Below are positions 8,608-17,650 of a DNA stretch of 32,815 nt, piece by piece. The DNA is taken from assembly GCA_017434895.1 (NCBI GenBank), contig JAFSGB010000037.1, forward strand, positions 1-32,815, in the 5' to 3' direction. The stretch is from Clostridia bacterium. Its GTDB lineage: Bacteria; Bacillota; Clostridia; Oscillospirales; Acutalibacteraceae. The position numbers and the translations under genes were made by a program. Below the pieces are notes generated by a model. The model saw nothing but the letters and a program-made list of their open reading frames with translations, had not been told where the DNA came from and searched no databases. Each line of letters begins with the position of its first letter. Position 1 is the first letter of the stretch.

Positions 8608-10206
8608 TCAATTAATTAAATATGACTCAATTGAGAAATAAATATCCCCTACTGAGGAATTTTTAACATTTTTCATATTGCTGTTGTAGAAAAGCACACC
8701 AGTTCTGTAACAAAGCGGCACTGCCGACATTTCAGTCTGCAAAACAGACGCTACATCCTTAACGGTAACATTTCCTTTGTGGTATTCATGCATTACCTTT
8801 TGCGAGGATGTGGCTTGAGGCTTTGCTTCCTCATCGTCTTGTTCCTTTTGAGCTTCATCAACCGTTTCGGTTTTAGAATAAGGCAAGCCGAAAGCTGCCT
8901 GACCGCCGTTCATAAAAAGCGGCGAAACATCCATATTATCAGTGAATTTTACTTCTCCCAAATAAAGCTGAAAATTACCGCTTGTAAGTGCCGTAATATA
9001 CTGGTCATAAGACTTTTCAATCACGGTAACACCTATTCCCGCGGATTTCAGCTGAGCAGCTACAGTATTTGCCGCCAAAACCCTTATTCGGTTTTCGGAA
9101 TTTACAAGTAAGGTGAATTTGAGCGGTGTTCCGTTGGAATTTATCCTTATCCCCTCACTATTTAGTTTATTATAACCTATTTCTTCTAAATTCTCAATAG
9201 TTATTTCTTTATTTGCTGTAATTTCTATATTTTGAATTGAACTTGTCTCCCGCCACATGGGGTGAAAAAAGCCTGTTGCAGAAACTGCATTATTGTAATA
9301 TGCCTTTTCGCAAAGCTTAACTCTGTCCACTGCGGCAGAGAGTGCTTGACGAAGTGACCGCTCATTTAAAGGTGCATAATTTTGATTTATCCCTAAGAAA
9401 ACCAAGTTATTAAGATTTATTTCCTGTCGCTTACCGCTCATTCGGGTAATGTTGCCGTCGGAAATTTCGGTAAAGTACATATCTGCCGCACCGATTTCGG
9501 TATAATGTGCCACAGACTCACTATCTGGGGCGTTTATGAGTCTTATTTCCCTAATATTTTTAATTTTACCGAAATAGTTTTCATTTAAAATAAGTCCGTC
9601 ATGGCTTTCGTTAAGCTTAAAACGTCCGCAACCGATTGGCGGAAGACTTACACTGTCCGAGTCGGTTTTAGTGTCACTGTCGGTCTTAATAATTGGAAAA
9701 TCAAGCACGTTGGCAAAATAAGGATCGTTTTTAGTTAAGTTGAAAACAACCTTGCCGCTTTCCAAGGTCACAGACTCCACCTCATAAAGCTTGTCACTGT
9801 AAACAGTGTCTGAATCTTTTGCCAAATTGTAGGAGTAAATTACATCCTGGTCAGTAACAGGTGTACCGTCGGAAAACCTAGCATTTTTAAGGGAAACTAC
9901 GCATTTGGTTCCGCTTACTTCAACACTGTCTGCCAATGCATTTATAGGTTCAAAGCGGTCATTTACCCTAACTAAAGGCTCATAAAGAAGCTTTACAATC
10001 TGACGGTTAGCATCGGTCTTAAGTGTATAGGGATTAAAGCTATCTGCCGCAGAATAAAGCAAGGTTAAGTAGTTGCGTTTGCCCTCAACCACCGTATCAC
10101 TTTCATGTGGCGGTACATCGCTAGATAAATTTTCCGTATTCCCATTGCAAGCAGAAAGCAGGGTTAAAAGTGCTAAGCAAAGACACAATAATTTAACATT
10201 TCTCAT
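8608..10206 (-). CDS. ABC-transporter substrate-binding lipoprotein, family 5 (peptide/nickel type)
   Basis: 532 residues. The N-terminus is a lipoprotein signal with a hydrophobic core and lipobox LLSAC, so Cys20 is the likely lipidated residue and the protein sits on the outer face of the membrane. After that come the SBP_bac_5 features: FNPYTLKTDANRQIVKLLYE, SDGTPVTDQDVIYS, and AALSAAVDR-like RQALSAAVDR in the middle. Family members bind oligopeptides, dipeptides or nickel and hand them to an ABC permease. No permease or ATPase gene is next to it; its neighbours are ymdB (4-nt overlap) and yloU (17-nt gap). The ligand cannot be predicted. It is an orphan binding protein inside a housekeeping operon. 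Confidence 0.9.
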   Translation of the reverse strand: MRNVKLLCLCLALLTLLSACNGNTENLSSDVPPHESDTVVEGKRNYLTLLYSAADSFNPYTLKTDANRQIVKLLYEPLVRVNDRFEPINALADSVEVSGTKCVVSLKNARFSDGTPVTDQDVIYSYNLAKDSDTVYSDKLYEVESVTLESGKVVFNLTKNDPYFANVLDFPIIKTDSDTKTDSDSVSLPPIGCGRFKLNESHDGLILNENYFGKIKNIREIRLINAPDSESVAHYTEIGAADMYFTEISDGNITRMSGKRQEINLNNLVFLGINQNYAPLNERSLRQALSAAVDRVKLCEKAYYNNAVSATGFFHPMWRETSSIQNIEITANKEITIENLEEIGYNKLNSEGIRINSNGTPLKFTLLVNSENRIRVLAANTVAAQLKSAGIGVTVIEKSYDQYITALTSGNFQLYLGEVKFTDNMDVSPLFMNGGQAAFGLPYSKTETVDEAQKEQDDEEAKPQATSSQKVMHEYHKGNVTVKDVASVLQTEMSAVPLCYRTGVLFYNSNMKNVKNSSVGDIYFSIESYLIN

Positions 10207-10994
10207 TGGTTTACTCCAATTAAAATTCTTTCGGTGTAAAGGGTTTTACCGGTCTTTACATCAATTTCAAAAATACAGCCGTTTAGGGTGCATTCTCCGT
10301 CCGCCTGCTCAAATTTTGACATATCATTTGATTTTAGGCGGTTAATAATTATTTCACTTTTTACACCTAAAACAGAATTTTCGGGACCGGTCATTCCAAG
10401 GTCGGTGATATAGCCTGTGCCTTTTGGTAAAATTTTGTTATCTGCAGTTTGAATATGGGTGTGTGTGCCAAAAAATGCCGACACCCTACCGTCAAGATAA
10501 AAACCCATAGCACGCTTTTCGCTTGTTGCCTCGGCGTGAAAATCCACAACAATTACGCTTGCTCCGTCACTTTTTGCTCTTTCGATTAGCTCATCGGCTG
10601 CAAGAAAAGGATTGCCGGCCTTTAAATTTTCAAGGTAAATTGTACCCGAAAGATTAATAACCGCCACAGTATATCTGCCTTTATCAAGCAAACAGTAGCC
10701 ACTGCCACTTTCGGCCTCGGGCAGGTTGTGAGGTCTTAAAATAAATGGCTTCTCATCGAGGTAAGGCACAATTGAAGCATTCCTAAAGGAATGATTGCCT
10801 CCTGTTATAACATCGGCTCCACATGAAAAAAGATAGTCTGCACTAAAAGGGGTAACACCGTTGCCGTCAGCCGAGTTTTCGCCGTTAATGATAACAACGT
10901 CTATATTTTTATCTTTTTTAAGCTTGGGTAAAGCTTCTCGAACCTTGTCACAACCGCTTTGGCCACAAACATCGCCAATGCACAAAAGACGCAT
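10203..10994 (-). CDS. ymdB: YmdB-family metallophosphoesterase
   Basis: 263 residues, matching the TIGR00282/YmdB family. Metal-binding blocks are visible in order: CIGDVCG at the N-terminus, NGENSADGNG, TGGNHSF, VDFHAEATSEK and FGTHTHIQTAD. B. subtilis YmdB is a cyclic-nucleotide phosphodiesterase that affects biofilm and sporulation decisions and is usually found near rny; here rny is not in view. The ATG at 10994 has AAGGGAG upstream and directly follows a strong promoter, so this is the first gene of the long minus-strand operon. Its stop overlaps the next start by 4 nt. Confidence 0.94.
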   Translation of the reverse strand: MRLLCIGDVCGQSGCDKVREALPKLKKDKNIDVVIINGENSADGNGVTPFSADYLFSCGADVITGGNHSFRNASIVPYLDEKPFILRPHNLPEAESGSGYCLLDKGRYTVAVINLSGTIYLENLKAGNPFLAADELIERAKSDGASVIVVDFHAEATSEKRAMGFYLDGRVSAFFGTHTHIQTADNKILPKGTGYITDLGMTGPENSVLGVKSEIIINRLKSNDMSKFEQADGECTLNGCIFEIDVKTGKTLYTERILIGVNQ

Positions 10995-11017
10995 ACTATC
11001 ACTCCCTTAACTAAGAT

Positions 11018-11047
11018 ATTATACCATTAATATATGTGTAAAGTCAA
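11018..11047 (-). promoter_or_regulatory. Sigma-A promoter of the ymdB-to-ispH-rpsA operon
   Basis: On the minus strand, -35 TTGACT (11042-11047) and a perfect -10 TATAAT (11018-11023) are separated by 18 bp, ending 23 bases before the ymdB ATG. No comparably strong promoter or terminator was seen between the genes downstream, so it probably drives all ten. Confidence 0.85.
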
Positions 11048-11063
11048 ACCTTTTTAAAGCAAA

Positions 11064-11084
11064 ACCCACGCTTAAAGCGTGGGT
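11064..11084 (-). terminator. Intrinsic terminator of the zinc-ribbon membrane protein gene
   Basis: A palindrome ACCCACGCTT / AAGCGTGGGT (10 bp arms, effectively an 8-bp stem with a small loop) starts 4 bases after the stop of the gene at 11089. On the minus strand it is followed by TTTTGCTTT. It separates this gene from the ymdB promoter. Confidence 0.85.
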
Positions 11085-11088
11085 ATGT

Positions 11089-11493
11089 TTATTTTCTAAC
11101 CTTAACCTTAAATTCTTTATTGCAACGTGGGCAAACAGTGGTGTGCTCACCTATTCTGTTAGGAAGCCTTAGCACCGCTTTGCAGGCGGGACATTTTCTG
11201 TAAACATGGTACTTGTCATTTTTACGGCATCGGTAAAGCTCCATCTTATTTTTTAGAAAATTCATTTTCTCATTAAAAAATCGGTTTTCTCGCCGTCTTG
11301 CCTCCAAATTTCGGGACAAAACCCTGAAAATCGCATAAATAACAACAGCATAAACCAAAAGTTGTAAAAGCCGTAACCTAATTATAATATTAATGAAAGA
11401 AAGTACGGCTCCCAAAATCAGAAGTCCGTAGGTTAAATCGTCTGTTCCGTATCTCCCCGACATAAATTGCATTAGTCTATATCTAAAGTTCAT
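11089..11493 (-). CDS. Small membrane protein with a C-terminal zinc ribbon
   Basis: 134 residues. After a basic N-terminus there are hydrophobic segments at about 21-38 and 41-58, probably two membrane passes. Next is a strongly charged stretch (NLEARRRENRFF) and a C-terminal CxxC...CxxC ribbon (CPACKAVLRLP, then VCPRCNKEF). Similar two-TM/zinc-ribbon proteins occur widely in Clostridia without a known function. A GGAAGTG ribosome site precedes the ATG. It has its own terminator and stands divergently from hppA. The family resemblance is from memory; only the domain layout is certain. Confidence 0.82.
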   Translation of the reverse strand: MNFRYRLMQFMSGRYGTDDLTYGLLILGAVLSFINIIIRLRLLQLLVYAVVIYAIFRVLSRNLEARRRENRFFNEKMNFLKNKMELYRCRKNDKYHVYRKCPACKAVLRLPNRIGEHTTVCPRCNKEFKVKVRK

Positions 11494-11512
11494 ATAATCA
11501 CTTCCAATTTAG

Positions 11513-11518
11513 ATTATA
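11513..11518 (-). promoter_or_regulatory. Likely -10 box for the zinc-ribbon membrane protein gene
   Basis: TATAAT on the minus strand, 19 bases upstream of the ATG at 11493. I see no convincing -35 hexamer at the right distance, so the promoter may be weak or need an activator. Confidence 0.4.
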
Positions 11519-11576
11519 AATTATTTTTGCACTGAAATTGTTAATAAAAGTTAAATTATTTGCAAACATAAATTGA

Positions 11577-11605
11577 TTGACAAATGCTCATCAAAGTATT
11601 AGAAT
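11577..11605 (+). promoter_or_regulatory. Sigma-A promoter of hppA
   Basis: TTGACA (11577-11582), 17 bp, TAGAAT (11600-11605), followed after about 32 bases by the hppA ATG. It also rules out the longer hppA reading frame beginning at 11584, because that start would lie inside the promoter. Confidence 0.88.
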
Positions 11606-11637
11606 GTAAGATACATCTGATTCAAGGAGACGTGAGT

Positions 11638-13749
11638 ATGGATAAAATTTTAGTTATACTAACCTTTATCGGTTCCCTTTGTGCGCTTTTGTTCGCTATT
11701 TTAACTGCCAAAAAAGTTATCAGTTTTCCAGAAGGAACCGACAAAATGAAGAAAATTTCTCACTCAATCAAAAAAGGTGCCAACGCATACCTTAAAAGAC
11801 AGTATATAGTCGTTTCGGTATTCTTTGCAGTAATGTTTGTAATATTATTTGCAATGGCAATGCTTGACCTACTTACAATATTTGTTCCTTTTGCTTTTGT
11901 TACCGGCGGATTTTTCTCGGCTTTGTCCGGCTTTATAGGTATGAAAATAGCCACCGCTTCTAATGCAAGAACCGCAAACGCATGCCGCGAAGGTCTTAAC
12001 AAGGGCCTTAGAATTGCTTTTTCAGCCGGCTCGGTTATGGGCTTTACGGTTGTAGGTTTAGGACTTCTTGATATTTCTATTTGGTTCTTCCTGTTAAATA
12101 ATGTATTCAAGCTTAACCCTACTGAGATTACAAGTGCCATGCTCACCTTTGGTATGGGTGCTTCCTCGATGGCTCTATTTGCCCGTGTTGGCGGAGGTAT
12201 TTTTACCAAAGCTGCCGATGTTGGCGCCGACCTCGTTGGTAAGGTTGAAGCCGGTATCCCTGAGGATGACCCCCGTAACCCAGCAGTTATTGCCGATAAT
12301 GTTGGTGATAATGTTGGTGATGTTGCCGGTATGGGTGCCGACCTTTATGAATCCTATGTAGGTTCTGTAATTTCGGCTTCCGCTCTTGGTGTTACCGCAT
12401 TTTCTACTAACAGCCGTATTAACAACCTTAACGCTATGGCAGTTCCAATACTGCTTGCCGCTTTAGGCATTTTCTGTTCCATACTAGGCACATTTCTTGT
12501 TCGCACTAAAGAAAATGCCACACAAAAGAATCTTCTAAAATCCTTGAGTCGCGGCACTAATTTCAGTGCAATAGTGATTGCGCTTACCGCATTTCCTGTA
12601 GTTTATTTCTGCCTTGACGGTATGAATTCTATCGGACTTTACTGTGCAATTCTTTCGGGTCTTATTGCGGGTGTTCTAATCGGTCAGTCAACGGAATATT
12701 TCACTTCCGATACATATAAGCCCACCAAGCATTTGGCAAGCAAATCCGAAACCGGCTCTGCTACAATCATTATTGGCGGGTTAGGTCTTGGTATGCTTTC
12801 AACTGTACTTCCCATTATCATTGTTGCAGTTTGTATTCTAATTGCTTATTTCGCTTCTGGCGGTATGAATGACACAAATCTTGGTCTTTACGGAATTTCA
12901 CTTTCTGCCGTTGGTATGCTTTCCACCTTAGGCATTACCCTTGCTACCGACGCTTACGGTCCAGTTGCCGATAATGCTGGCGGTATTGCCGAAATGTCCG
13001 GTCTTGATCCTGAGGTTAGACAGCGCACAGACGCTCTTGACTCTTTAGGAAACACCACCGCCGCCACAGGCAAGGGCTTTGCAATCGGCTCTGCCGCACT
13101 TACCGCTTTAGCACTTATGGCCTCCTATGTTAACAAGGTTGGCGAGGTTGCTGCCGCTAAGGGAATTAAAGTTGATTTAACCTTTGATATTACAAACCCC
13201 ACCGTTTTAGTAGGTCTTTTCATTGGTGCTTGTCTTCCCTTTGTTTTTGCTGCTCTTACCATGGAATCGGTTGGCAAGGCAGCCCAGTCCATTGTTGTTG
13301 AAGTTCGCCGTCAGTTTAGAGAAATCACCGGTCTTATGGAGGGTAAGGCTGACCCCGACTATACGTCTTGTGTTGACCTTTGCACAAAGGCAAGCCTTAA
13401 GGAAATGGTGCTACCAACTATTGTTGCAATTGTAACCCCCATTGTTACCGGCCTTATTCTCGGTTACCATGGTGTTGTGGGAATGCTTGCAGGCGCTACT
13501 GCCAGTGGTTTCTTACTTGCAATCTTTATGTCCAACTCCGGCGGTGCTTGGGATAATGCCAAAAAGTATATTGAAAGCGGCGCTCACGACGGCAAGGGCA
13601 GTGACCAGCACAAGGCCGCCGTTGTTGGCGACACTGTGGGCGACCCCTTTAAAGACACTGCAGGCCCCGCAATTAATATTTTAATTAAGCTTCTTTCAAT
13701 GGTTTCCATTGTTTTCGCCGGCTTAATCGTAAGTTACAGTATTTTCTAA
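11638..13749 (+). CDS. hppA: Membrane-bound ion-translocating pyrophosphatase
   Basis: 703 residues with many hydrophobic helices, the usual size for the family (about 16 membrane segments). It couples PPi hydrolysis to H+ or Na+ export. The substrate-binding signature DVGADLVGKVE begins at D194, followed by the second acidic motif DNVGDNVGD, and the C-terminal motif GDTVGDPFKDTAGP completes the site. At GNTTAATGKG the residue that is Lys in potassium-independent enzymes is Ala475, so this is the potassium-dependent type. H+ versus Na+ specificity cannot be read with confidence. Start: ATG at 11638 with AAGGAG nine bases upstream. It is a single-gene unit with its own promoter and terminator. 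Confidence 0.97.
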   Translation: MDKILVILTFIGSLCALLFAILTAKKVISFPEGTDKMKKISHSIKKGANAYLKRQYIVVSVFFAVMFVILFAMAMLDLLTIFVPFAFVTGGFFSALSGFIGMKIATASNARTANACREGLNKGLRIAFSAGSVMGFTVVGLGLLDISIWFFLLNNVFKLNPTEITSAMLTFGMGASSMALFARVGGGIFTKAADVGADLVGKVEAGIPEDDPRNPAVIADNVGDNVGDVAGMGADLYESYVGSVISASALGVTAFSTNSRINNLNAMAVPILLAALGIFCSILGTFLVRTKENATQKNLLKSLSRGTNFSAIVIALTAFPVVYFCLDGMNSIGLYCAILSGLIAGVLIGQSTEYFTSDTYKPTKHLASKSETGSATIIIGGLGLGMLSTVLPIIIVAVCILIAYFASGGMNDTNLGLYGISLSAVGMLSTLGITLATDAYGPVADNAGGIAEMSGLDPEVRQRTDALDSLGNTTAATGKGFAIGSAALTALALMASYVNKVGEVAAAKGIKVDLTFDITNPTVLVGLFIGACLPFVFAALTMESVGKAAQSIVVEVRRQFREITGLMEGKADPDYTSCVDLCTKASLKEMVLPTIVAIVTPIVTGLILGYHGVVGMLAGATASGFLLAIFMSNSGGAWDNAKKYIESGAHDGKGSDQHKAAVVGDTVGDPFKDTAGPAINILIKLLSMVSIVFAGLIVSYSIF

Positions 13750-13763
13750 ATTGATATTTTAAT

Positions 13764-13790
13764 AGCCGTTGAGCTTAATACTCAACGGCT
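13764..13790 (+). terminator. Terminator after hppA, possibly bidirectional
   Basis: A perfect 10-bp stem AGCCGTTGAG / CTCAACGGCT with a 7-nt loop, then TATTTTATTA. It sits 15 bases after the hppA stop and just beyond the end of the convergent sugar kinase gene. The minus-strand exit is less U-rich (ATTAAAATAT), so it may serve both genes but better serves hppA. Confidence 0.85.
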
Positions 13791-13797
13791 TATTTTA

Positions 13798-14691
13798 TTA
13801 CATCAATTTATAAATTTGTTCTTTATTCGCCAAACCCTCACTAAAGGCGGTGGCACTGCCCGAAGCAGAACCCAATTTTAGTGCATAGTCAAAATTATTT
13901 TTCAGTATATAACCGGCAAGGAAGCCTGCCAGCATTGAGTCCCCTGCTCCCACAGTGTTTATAGCTTTGCCCGTATGTGCCGCCACGAAATGCTGTTTGC
14001 CGACTTCGTCAAACAAAAGTGCACCCTTTTCCCCCATGGATACCAAAACATTTTGAGCACCCATTTCCTTAAGCTTTTCGGCATATTCTGACACTTGCTC
14101 ATCGACGCTGATTTTAACGCCGAACATTTCACCCAACTCATAGGTATTAGGCTTTACCAAAAAAGGCTTGTACTTTAAGGTATTTAGAAGAAGTTCTTTC
14201 TCAGCATCAACTATAAAGCGAACACCCCTACCCTCAAGCCTTTCCATTATAATTTCGTAAATATTATTCGGTAAGGTCTTGGGAACACTGCCCGAAAGCA
14301 CCAAAAAATCACCCGAATTTAAAGTATCAAGTTTTTTGTATAGCCTTTGAATATCGCTATTTTCAACATACGGGCCGTTTGTGTTAATGTCAGTTTCGTT
14401 ACCATGACGAAGCTTAAGATTAATCCTTGTGTTGCCGTTTTTCAGCCTCACAAAACCACTTTTAATATTTTCGTTTTCAACTGCTTTTTCAAGAGCTTCA
14501 CCTGTAAAACCGGCAATAAACCCCGTTGCAACTGATTTTACACCAAGTTCGTTTAAAACAAAGGAAACATTAATACCCTTGCCTGCAAAAAATAGTTTTT
14601 CGGTTTGCGAGCGATTAATTTCGCCTATATTAAATTTATCGAGAAAAACCACATAATCAATAGCCGGATTAAGCGTTAAGGTGTAAATCAT
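13798..14691 (-). CDS. PfkB-family hexose-phosphate kinase, 1-phosphofructokinase/tagatose-6-phosphate kinase type
   Basis: 297 residues. It begins MIYTLTLNPAIDYVV, the FruK/LacC opening, followed by FFAGKGINVSFVLNELG, the sugar-binding glycine motif near residue 40. Near the C-terminus NTVGAGDSMLAGFLAGYI carries the catalytic Asp and the anion hole. Such enzymes phosphorylate fructose-1-P or tagatose-6-P with ATP. There is no PTS or other sugar gene beside it, so I do not choose between these. The ATG at 14691 has GGAGG upstream; the open frame extends 42 residues further, but that extension runs through the promoter. Confidence 0.9.
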   Translation of the reverse strand: MIYTLTLNPAIDYVVFLDKFNIGEINRSQTEKLFFAGKGINVSFVLNELGVKSVATGFIAGFTGEALEKAVENENIKSGFVRLKNGNTRINLKLRHGNETDINTNGPYVENSDIQRLYKKLDTLNSGDFLVLSGSVPKTLPNNIYEIIMERLEGRGVRFIVDAEKELLLNTLKYKPFLVKPNTYELGEMFGVKISVDEQVSEYAEKLKEMGAQNVLVSMGEKGALLFDEVGKQHFVAAHTGKAINTVGAGDSMLAGFLAGYILKNNFDYALKLGSASGSATAFSEGLANKEQIYKLM

Positions 14692-14728
14692 AGTTTTGCC
14701 TCCAAAACACAAGCTTTTAATAACTTTA

Positions 14729-14757
14729 ATTATACAATAGCTAATTCTGATTTTCAA
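14729..14757 (-). promoter_or_regulatory. Sigma-A promoter of the PfkB-family kinase gene
   Basis: On the minus strand TTGAAA (14752-14757), 17 bp, TATAAT (14729-14734), 37 bases before the ATG. It lies directly downstream of the groEL terminator, so this gene is its own unit. Confidence 0.82.
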
Positions 14758-14782
14758 GGAGTTGTTTCTTTCCTCAAACAAA

Positions 14783-14808
14783 AAGGTCTGCTCGTTTGAG
14801 CAGACCTT
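14783..14808 (-). terminator. Intrinsic terminator of groES-groEL
   Basis: A perfect 11-bp stem AAGGTCTGCTC / GAGCAGACCTT with a 4-nt loop. Read on the minus strand it is followed by TTTTTGTTTG. It lies 36 bases after the groEL stop. Confidence 0.92.
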
Positions 14809-14843
14809 CTCTAACATTTAAGATCTAATGTATAATATCTAAA

Positions 14844-16776
<1,933 letters not shown>

Positions 16777-16810
16777 TATATTTTCCTCCCAAAATTTAAC
16801 TTTAAATACA

Positions 16811-16838
16811 ATTATACACGAAAGTCAGTAAAAGTCAA
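16811..16838 (-). promoter_or_regulatory. Sigma-A promoter of groES-groEL
   Basis: On the minus strand TTGACT (16833-16838), 16 bp, TATAAT (16811-16816), 35 bases before the groES ATG. The CIRCE inverted repeat normally found here in Firmicutes is absent. Confidence 0.82.
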
Positions 16839-16839
16839 T
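16823..16839 (+). promoter_or_regulatory. Possible CtsR-type operator over the groES -35 region
   Basis: Two heptads, AGTCAGT and AGTCAAT, separated by AAA. The CtsR consensus is two (A/G)GTCAAA heptads three bases apart; 11 of the 14 heptad bases match. The second heptad covers the -35 hexamer and the first lies in the spacer, the right place for a repressor. Part of the match is forced by the -35 sequence itself, so the evidence is moderate. No ctsR gene is in the window. Confidence 0.4.
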
Positions 16840-16956
16840 AGGGTTAAAAATATTTTTTTAAAATGTTCACTACTTGTTTGTTTTTTGCAAATTTCACAAA
16901 AATATTTTATTATGTAAAGTTCATTGTGATTATATAATAAAAATATATTAAATTCG
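16840..16956. other. AT-rich spacer between divergent groES and purE promoters
   Basis: About 117 bases, strongly AT-rich, with several A and T runs that could act as UP elements for either promoter. I see no convincing gene, hairpin or PurR-type box. A loose pair TCACAA/TTGTGA 24 bases apart is present but unsupported. Confidence 0.5.
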
Positions 16957-16985
16957 TTGACAAAAAAGTCGCTTTGTGTTAAAAT
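16957..16985 (+). promoter_or_regulatory. Sigma-A promoter of the purine operon
   Basis: Perfect -35 TTGACA (16957-16962), 17 bp, TAAAAT (16980-16985). Transcription should begin near 16992, leaving a leader of about 145 nt that contains the riboswitch and its terminator before purE. Confidence 0.88.
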
Positions 16986-17003
16986 AAACTTCGTAATTTT
17001 GAT

Positions 17004-17076
17004 GTTCTTTGGGACTGACGGATAAGTGGAGCTCACCACACGAATCAAAGAACTTATATTGCCGACCGTCTGGGCT
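17004..17076 (+). promoter_or_regulatory. ZTP (pfl) riboswitch aptamer
   Basis: P1 is a perfect 8-bp helix, GTTCTTTG (17004-17011) with CAAAGAAC (17046-17053). Inside it is the conserved GGACTGACGG and P2, GTGG (17026-17029) with CCAC (17036-17039). Downstream, GCCGACCGTCTGGGC (17061-17075) is the P3 hairpin with the hallmark CTGGGC. The pseudoknot expected in this class is present: GACGG (17017-17021) pairs with CCGTC (17066-17070), where the consensus has GGCGG and CCGCC. A compensatory change in both partners is strong support. The class senses ZTP/ZMP, which builds up when 10-formyl-THF is short, and it stands in front of purine and folate genes. Confidence 0.85.
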
Positions 17077-17119
17077 CACTTTACACCGTTTTGTGCGGTA
17101 GATAAGTGTGCCTATTTTT
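17072..17119 (+). terminator. Riboswitch-controlled intrinsic terminator (expression platform)
   Basis: GGC (17073-17075) with GCC (17110-17112), and CACTT (17077-17081) with AAGTG (17104-17108), enclose an inner ACCG/CGGT stem (17085-17088 with 17096-17099). The hairpin is followed by TATTTTTG. The basal GGC is the same triplet that closes aptamer P3 with GCC (17061-17063), so ligand-bound P3 and the complete terminator cannot coexist. ZTP should therefore let transcription run into purE. Confidence 0.75.
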
Positions 17120-17138
17120 GATTTTAAGGAGAAAGAAA

Positions 17139-17627
17139 ATGAAAAAAATTGGTATCATTATGGGAAGCGATAGCGATTTGCCTATTGTACAAAAGGCTGT
17201 TGATACCCTCAAGGCATTTGATATTCCTTACGAGGTTCACATATTCTCTGCTCACAGAACCCCTGTGGAGGCAAGGAATTTTAGTGTTAACGCACGCGAA
17301 AGCGGTTTCGGTGCAATAATATGCGCCGCAGGAATGGCGGCTCATTTGGCAGGCGCTATTGCCGCAAACACCACTATTCCCGTTGTAGGTATTCCCATTG
17401 CCAGTGGCGGACTTGGCGGAATGGATGCTTTACTTTCCACCGTACAGATGCCCTCGGGTATTCCGGTTGCAACTGTTGCAGTAAATGGCGCTGTTAACGC
17501 CGCACTACTTTGTATTCAAATGCTAAGCCTTGAGGATAAAGAACTTGCGGACAAGCTAGATGCCAAGCGTAAGGCCGATGCCGAGGCAATCCTCACAAAA
17601 GATGTTACTATAGCTTCACAGCTTTAA
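17139..17627 (+). CDS. purE: N5-carboxyaminoimidazole ribonucleotide mutase (class I PurE)
   Basis: 162 residues. It opens [15 protein letters not shown], the phosphate-binding glycine/serine region, and has SAHRTP at 37-42, the class I signature (class II AIR carboxylases have SAHKT). [12 protein letters not shown] segment and [13 protein letters not shown] complete the family. Class I enzymes convert N5-CAIR made by PurK into CAIR; no purK lies in this operon. Start: ATG at 17139 with AAGGAG upstream. The slightly longer frame from a GTG at 17106 lies within the terminator hairpin and is rejected. First gene of the operon. Confidence 0.96.
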   Translation: MKKIGIIMGSDSDLPIVQKAVDTLKAFDIPYEVHIFSAHRTPVEARNFSVNARESGFGAIICAAGMAAHLAGAIAANTTIPVVGIPIASGGLGGMDALLSTVQMPSGIPVATVAVNGAVNAALLCIQMLSLEDKELADKLDAKRKADAEAILTKDVTIASQL

Positions 17628-17650
17628 TTTTATTTAAAGGAGTCTTGAAA

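Noticed and set aside
11584..11637. Longer N-terminus for hppA starting at 11584
   Set aside because: The first codons lie inside the promoter spacer, and the ATG at 11638 has a clear AAGGAG site and matches the family start.
11494..11637. Possible extra small gene between the zinc-ribbon gene and hppA
   Set aside because: Only the two divergent promoter regions were found; no start with a ribosome site leads into a credible frame.
14692..14817. 42-residue N-terminal extension of the PfkB-family kinase
   Set aside because: It runs through the -35/-10 promoter and has no family similarity; the ATG at 14691 has a GGAGG site.
16894..16929. Inverted half-sites TCACAA and TTGTGA in the spacer before the purine promoter
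   Set aside because: They are 24 bases apart in AT-rich DNA and do not match a known operator such as a PurR box; this can arise by chance.
16812..17048. Minus-strand open frame of 78 codons between groES and purE
   Set aside because: It spans two promoters and half of the riboswitch, has low-complexity composition and no ribosome site.
17004..17112. Guanine/adenine riboswitch or 6S RNA as an explanation for the purE leader
   Set aside because: The conserved loops of purine riboswitches are absent, whereas the ZTP P1, P2, P3 and pseudoknot all fit, and the region is too short for 6S RNA.
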